A stretch of DNA of 10,838 nt from an uncultured Eubacteriales bacterium (GTDB lineage: Bacteria > Bacillota > Clostridia > Oscillospirales > Acutalibacteraceae): contig OMRJ01000075.1 in the NCBI GenBank assembly GCA_900313475.1, positions 1 to 10,838 on the forward strand. The letters run 5' to 3'. The notes below the pieces were generated by a model that saw only the letters and a list, made by a program, of their open reading frames with translations, searched no databases and was not told the origin of the DNA. How positions within the stretch are numbered: the first letter of the stretch is position 1; each line of letters starts with the position of its first letter. Below are positions 7,469 to 10,838 of the stretch, piece after piece. The position numbers were made by a program, and so were the translations under genes.

Positions 7469-8033
7469 CGAAAACAAAATGCTGGCGGATATCCGTGCGC
7501 ATCTCGGAGACTATCGCTATAATCACTCTCTGAATGTCGCCGCTTCGGCGAAAGCGCTTGCGGAGAAATACGGAGGCGACGCCGATATATGCTATGCGGC
7601 GGGACTTTTGCACGATGTTCTCAAAGAACAGCCGCGCGACGAAGCGCTTGAGTTTTTTGCGCAGAACGGGATAGCTCTTACACGGCTTGAAATGAACGCA
7701 CAGAAGCTTTGGCATGCAATGGCGGGCGCGGTGTACATTAAAAAGAATTACCCGGAGCTGCCCGACGAGATTGCGGATGCGGTCAGATATCACACTACGG
7801 GAAAGGCTGACATGACGCTCACCGGGAAAATACTTTTTACCGCGGATTTTATTTCCGCCGACAGAGATTACCCCGGTGTTGACGATATGCGCCGCCGCGC
7901 GGAGGATTCGCTTGAAAGCGCAATGAAAGAGGGACTTCGCTTTACCGTTTTTGAACTGAGCGAAAAGTGTGTACCGATCCACCCCGACACGGTGGATGCG
8001 TATAATTTCATTCTCTTAAACGAAAGGAAATAA
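7458..8033 (+). CDS. yqeK: YqeK-type HD-domain hydrolase (symmetrical Ap4A hydrolase)
   Basis: HD-superfamily phosphohydrolase; YqeK proteins from Firmicutes are known to split diadenosine tetraphosphate symmetrically into two ADP. I choose the GTG start at 7458 (191 aa, usual family size), because a GGGGTGGG stretch (7443-7450) lies seven bases upstream and the product begins MIFDENKML. The open frame continues back to 7383 but only as a shadow of nadD. A later ATG at 7479 lacks an SD. The metal ligands are all visible: H23, H52-D53 (in LLHDVLKE), H86, H112 and D130, in the order expected for the family. It overlaps nadD by 11 bases and ends 5 bases before rsfS. The nadD-yqeK pairing is widespread; both enzymes handle adenylated nucleotides. 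Confidence 0.94.
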   Translation: MIFDENKMLADIRAHLGDYRYNHSLNVAASAKALAEKYGGDADICYAAGLLHDVLKEQPRDEALEFFAQNGIALTRLEMNAQKLWHAMAGAVYIKKNYPELPDEIADAVRYHTTGKADMTLTGKILFTADFISADRDYPGVDDMRRRAEDSLESAMKEGLRFTVFELSEKCVPIHPDTVDAYNFILLNERK

Positions 8034-8038
8034 ACAGT

Positions 8039-8389
8039 ATGAATAAAAAGCTTGAAACGGCTGTAAAAGCACTCGATTCAAAAAAAGCCGTGGATATAGA
8101 AGTGAAAAAAGTATCGGAGGTAACCGTTATCGCCGATTATTTCGTTATTGCCGGCGGTACATCAAACACACACGTCAGGGCGCATGCCGACGAGGTTGAG
8201 TTTAAGATGAGGGAGGCAGGCTTTGAGCTGCGCAAAACAGAGGGCATTTCCACGGGGTGGATACTGCTTGACTACTATGATATAATCGTACATGTGTTTT
8301 TGCCGACCGACAGAGAGCACTACAATCTCGAAAAGCTTTGGACGGATGCCGAGAGCATTGATATCGGCGGCATAATCGAAAAGAACTGA
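8039..8389 (+). CDS. rsfS: Ribosome silencing factor RsfS (Iojap/YbeB family)
   Basis: Binds ribosomal protein uL14 on the free 50S subunit and blocks joining with 30S, lowering translation in starvation. The 116-residue length fits. Family landmarks in order: a KKAVDIEVKKVSEVT opening segment, ADYFVIAGGTSNTHVRAHAD (the most conserved block), GWILLDYYDIIVHVF, and the closing REHYNLEKLW. The usual LDYGD is LDYYD here, a minor change. The start is ATG with SD AAAGGA (8023-8028) ten bases upstream, inside the end of yqeK. In many Clostridia an LCP (LytR-CpsA-Psr) gene sits between yqeK and rsfS; it is absent here, with only five bases between the two genes. Confidence 0.96.
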   Translation: MNKKLETAVKALDSKKAVDIEVKKVSEVTVIADYFVIAGGTSNTHVRAHADEVEFKMREAGFELRKTEGISTGWILLDYYDIIVHVFLPTDREHYNLEKLWTDAESIDIGGIIEKN

Positions 8390-8420
8390 CGCGGACAGGC
8401 ACTCGTTCGCTCGGTCGGCG

Positions 8421-8426
8421 TATAAT
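8421..8426 (+). promoter_or_regulatory. Possible -10 element before the hydrolase-Mur ligase operon
   Basis: TATAAT occurs in the 73-base gap between rsfS and the alpha/beta hydrolase, 36 bases before the ATG. The gap is the longest in the window, which fits a transcription break. No TTGACA-like -35 stands at proper spacing and there is no TGn extension, so support is limited. Confidence 0.35.
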
Positions 8427-8462
8427 AGAGAGAAAAACATTCAGTTGTGAGGTGACCGTGTT

Positions 8463-9218
8463 ATGACGGCAGAGATAGACGGAATTGCCGTTTCATATGC
8501 TTCGTGGGGAGAAAAAAAAGACAGCGGAATAGTTATGCTCCACGGTTGGGGCGCAAACAAAGAGCTTTTTGCGCAGTCGGCGTCGCTGTGTGCCGAAAAA
8601 TATTACGTTGTCGCGCCCGATATGCCCGGCTTCGGCTGCACGCCCGAACCGCCTGCACCGTGGTGCGTTGACGATTACACCGATTTCGTCATTAAGTTCA
8701 TTTCGCATCTCGGTCTTAAACGCGTCATTCTGCTCGGGCACTCGTTCGGCGGCAGAGTGATAATCAAAGCAGCGTCTTCGCGTGCGCTGCCGTTTGATAT
8801 TGAGCGCATAATTCTTGTCGATTCGGCGGGAATACGTCCCGAAAAGACAGACTCACAGAAGAAAAAAGAGAGTATCGTTAAGTTCGGCAAAAAGCTTGTT
8901 TCCGGTTCGCCGAAGCTCCTTAATAAGCTGCAAAGCATGGCAGGCTCCGCCGATTACCGTGCCGCGTCTCCGCTTATGCGTCAGGTGCTTGTGAATGTGG
9001 TAAACGAAGATCTTACCGATCTTTTGCCGAAGATCAAACAGGAAACGCTCCTTATCTGGGGAACTCTTGATACCGCCACTCCGATATCGGATGCCGAAAA
9101 AATGGAAAAACTCATTCCGGACGCGGGTCTTGCCCGCATCGAGGGCGCAGGGCACTTTTCGTTCCTTGAAAACGCCCCTCTCTACAACGCCATTCTCTCA
9201 TCATATCTTAAGCTTTAA
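8463..9218 (+). CDS. Alpha/beta-fold hydrolase, substrate unknown
   Basis: A 251-residue cytoplasmic alpha/beta hydrolase without signal peptide. The fold's landmarks are complete: oxyanion-hole loop LHGWG (26-30), nucleophile elbow GHSFGG with Ser94, acid D203 in WGTLDTATP, and catalytic His231 in GAGHFSFLE. A short helical cap covers roughly 115-180, with many Lys/Ser residues near 120-145. The start is ATG with GAGGTGA (8449-8455) seven bases upstream. The Mur ligase gene follows after 13 bases with its own strong SD, so the two are almost certainly co-transcribed. The family includes esterases, lactonases, peptidases and C-C hydrolases, and sequence alone does not choose among them. Context suggests a role in cell-envelope precursor metabolism, but that is inference. 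Confidence 0.9.
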   Translation: MTAEIDGIAVSYASWGEKKDSGIVMLHGWGANKELFAQSASLCAEKYYVVAPDMPGFGCTPEPPAPWCVDDYTDFVIKFISHLGLKRVILLGHSFGGRVIIKAASSRALPFDIERIILVDSAGIRPEKTDSQKKKESIVKFGKKLVSGSPKLLNKLQSMAGSADYRAASPLMRQVLVNVVNEDLTDLLPKIKQETLLIWGTLDTATPISDAEKMEKLIPDAGLARIEGAGHFSFLENAPLYNAILSSYLKL

Positions 9219-9231
9219 GCGGAGGTAGAAT

Positions 9232-10815
9232 ATGCTGTCACCTGTTTTGCAGCTTCTTTACGGCGCGACGGTAATTGCGTCGATTTATTGCATTTTTAAA
9301 AGTCTTATTTACAACATGCATATGTTTCAGCTCGAGGGATACCGTTTTTCATCCTTCACGGGTTGGTTTTTTAAGCACATAAAGCACTATGTTCCAGAAG
9401 CTGTTACGCTTGTGCTGTCGTTCACAGTGTTTGTAAAAAATAAAAAAATATTTGTTTTGTGTGCCGTCTTGCTTTTTATATCTCTGTTTTTTGTGATTGT
9501 GAACAACAGAGGGCGAGATGAAAAAAAGCCGCTCGTTTACACTCCGCGAGTGAAGCGTATGTATGTGACGGCAATTATTCTTATCTGTGCCGTTTTCGGC
9601 GCTTCTGTGTATTTTCTCACGACGGACGCGCAAAAATACCTTGCTTTTATGTGTATAGGTCTTATGAACGCGCTTGTACCGCTGTGGGTTGTGCTTGCAA
9701 ATCTTATCAACAAGCCGGTTGAAAAGGGTGTTAACCGTCACTATACGAACGAAGCAAAGCGCATGCTTGCCGCTTGTCCCGACCTGCAGACTATAGGAAT
9801 TACCGGCTCTTACGGTAAAACGAGCGTAAAATTCTATCTCTATACGATACTGCGCGCATGGACGGATACTCTTGTAACTCCCGCCAGCTTCAACACGCCG
9901 ATGGGAATCGTAAAAACGGTACGCGGCAGCCTTTCGGCGGTCCACAAGATTTTTCTGTGCGAAATGGGGGCAAAATGGGTAGGCGACATCAAGGAGCTTT
10001 GCGATATCGTTCACCCGAAGCACGGAATAATAACCGCGCTCGGCGAACAGCACCTTGAATCCTTCGGCTCGCAAGAAAACATTATAAAGACAAAATACGA
10101 GCTTGCCGACGCGCTTCCGCCCGAAGGCAGACTCTATGTGAACTGGGATAACGACCTGATAAGACAGTATCCCCCGAAACACAAATTTATAAAATACGGC
10201 ACGCGCGAAGACTGCGACTACCGTGCATTCAACATCGTTTCTCATTCAAAGGGCACGAGTTTTTCGGTAAAAGCACCCGACGGCACCGTTACCGATTTCG
10301 ACACAAAGCTTCTCGGTGAGCACAATATCGTGAATATCACGGGAGCCATAGCGGCAGCGAACGGCTTCGGCATGCCTGTCGAAAAAATGCGACTGTATGT
10401 GCGCCGCATCGAAGCGGTCGAGCACCGTATGCAGATATCGGAAAAAGGCGCGGTGACAATAATAGACGATGCCTTCAATTCCAACCCCGCAGGCTGCCGC
10501 GCGGCACTTCATACGCTTAAAAATATGGACGGACTGCGTATTCTTGTCACTCCCGGCATGGTGGAATTGGGAGCAAAGGAAGATGAACTGAACGAGGATT
10601 TCGGAAAGACCGCAGCCGCCTGCTGCGACGAAATAGTGCTCATAGGCGAAAAACAGACCGCGGCAATAGCGCGCGGCGTTAAAAAGGCAGGCTTTGACGA
10701 GAAGCACCTTCATGTTTTTGAGTCCTTTAAGGACGGTATGAATTTTGTTTACGGTATTCGCACCGAGCGGAAAAAGCTTGTTCTGCTCGAAAACGATTTG
10801 CCGGATAATTACTGA
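9232..10815 (+). CDS. Membrane-anchored Mur ligase, MurF-related
   Basis: ATP-dependent amide ligase of the Mur family, 527 aa. Residues 1-160 hold about five hydrophobic segments (5-27, 55-69, 73-90, 110-130, 136-159) in place of the MurF domain that binds UDP-MurNAc-tripeptide. The Mur ATPase domain follows almost at once: P-loop GITGSYGKTS (189-198; usually GSNGKTT), EMGA (244-247), EQHLESF with H274, and KTKYEL with K286/K288 near the place of the carbamylated Lys. The C-terminal domain has DDAFNSNP (412-419) and VTPGMVELG, both MurF-like. The end reads LLENDLPDNY rather than the KGSR-type ending of MurF. The start is ATG with GGAGG (9221-9225) six bases upstream. The catalytic core seems functional; the acceptor is unknown, and the membrane anchor suggests a lipid-linked or membrane-delivered substrate. 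Automatic annotation as plain murF would probably be wrong. Confidence 0.88.
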   Translation: MLSPVLQLLYGATVIASIYCIFKSLIYNMHMFQLEGYRFSSFTGWFFKHIKHYVPEAVTLVLSFTVFVKNKKIFVLCAVLLFISLFFVIVNNRGRDEKKPLVYTPRVKRMYVTAIILICAVFGASVYFLTTDAQKYLAFMCIGLMNALVPLWVVLANLINKPVEKGVNRHYTNEAKRMLAACPDLQTIGITGSYGKTSVKFYLYTILRAWTDTLVTPASFNTPMGIVKTVRGSLSAVHKIFLCEMGAKWVGDIKELCDIVHPKHGIITALGEQHLESFGSQENIIKTKYELADALPPEGRLYVNWDNDLIRQYPPKHKFIKYGTREDCDYRAFNIVSHSKGTSFSVKAPDGTVTDFDTKLLGEHNIVNITGAIAAANGFGMPVEKMRLYVRRIEAVEHRMQISEKGAVTIIDDAFNSNPAGCRAALHTLKNMDGLRILVTPGMVELGAKEDELNEDFGKTAAACCDEIVLIGEKQTAAIARGVKKAGFDEKHLHVFESFKDGMNFVYGIRTERKKLVLLENDLPDNY

Positions 10816-10817
10816 TT

Positions 10818-10824
10818 GGGAGGA
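10818..10824 (+). promoter_or_regulatory. SD sequence of the gene following the Mur ligase
   Basis: GGGAGGA is placed seven bases before ATG at 10832, only three bases after the Mur ligase stop codon. It shows that the operon continues beyond the window. Confidence 0.75.
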
Positions 10825-10831
10825 CAGAAAA

Positions 10832-10838
10832 ATGAGGA
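10832..10838 (+). CDS. Start of a further gene (3' end outside window)
   Basis: Only ATG, AGG and one base are visible (Met-Arg). The strong SD and 16-base distance from the Mur ligase stop make a real gene likely. A D-Ala-D-Ala ligase-like ATP-grasp protein would fit next to a MurF relative, but two codons cannot show this. Confidence 0.6.

Noticed and set aside
8390..8420. Possible terminator after rsfS
   Set aside because: I find only a 3-bp pairing (CGC/GCG) and no T-run, so no intrinsic terminator can be claimed.
9349..10245. 298-codon open frame on the minus strand opposite the Mur ligase
   Set aside because: Antisense shadow with Cys/His/Arg-rich, non-protein-like composition; the + strand frame has clear Mur motifs throughout.

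Overview
The window looks like chromosomal DNA from an anaerobic Clostridia-type Firmicute. This rests on gene order (radical SAM protein, smc, ftsY; then yhbY, nadD, yqeK, rsfS), strong purine-rich Shine-Dalgarno (SD) sites, frequent TTG/GTG starts and a Gram-positive-type SMC. A finer taxonomic placement cannot be supported from the sequence alone. All genes lie on the + strand, packed with overlaps or gaps of at most 73 bases. I see no tRNA, rRNA, mobile element, CRISPR array or phage gene.

Region 1 (1-5823) is the chromosome and secretion block: the C-terminal end of an Elp3-like radical SAM protein, the full condensin ATPase SMC, and the SRP receptor FtsY. FtsY is odd. Its GTPase (NG) domain is at the N-terminus and is followed by about 240 residues of acidic, low-complexity tail. 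The tail ends in a short basic and hydrophobic segment that resembles, in mirror position, the N-terminal acidic domain and membrane-targeting segment of E. coli FtsY.

Region 2 (5798-8389) is a tight housekeeping run: rdgB (XTP/dITP pyrophosphatase, TTG start inside the end of ftsY), yhbY (ribosome-assembly RNA-binding protein with a long basic tail), nadD (NAD synthesis), yqeK (HD-domain Ap4A hydrolase) and rsfS (ribosome silencing factor). Overlaps and short gaps suggest translational coupling. A TATAAT-containing leader with a small hairpin precedes yhbY and may be an internal promoter region.

Region 3 (8390-10838) is a separate short operon: an alpha/beta hydrolase, a five-helix membrane-anchored Mur ligase related to MurF but lacking the usual MurF substrate-binding N-terminal domain, and the first codons of a third gene. 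This is the least understood part of the window. It is the best candidate for an under-described envelope pathway, possibly acting on a membrane-bound peptidoglycan precursor, though its substrate cannot be read from the sequence.
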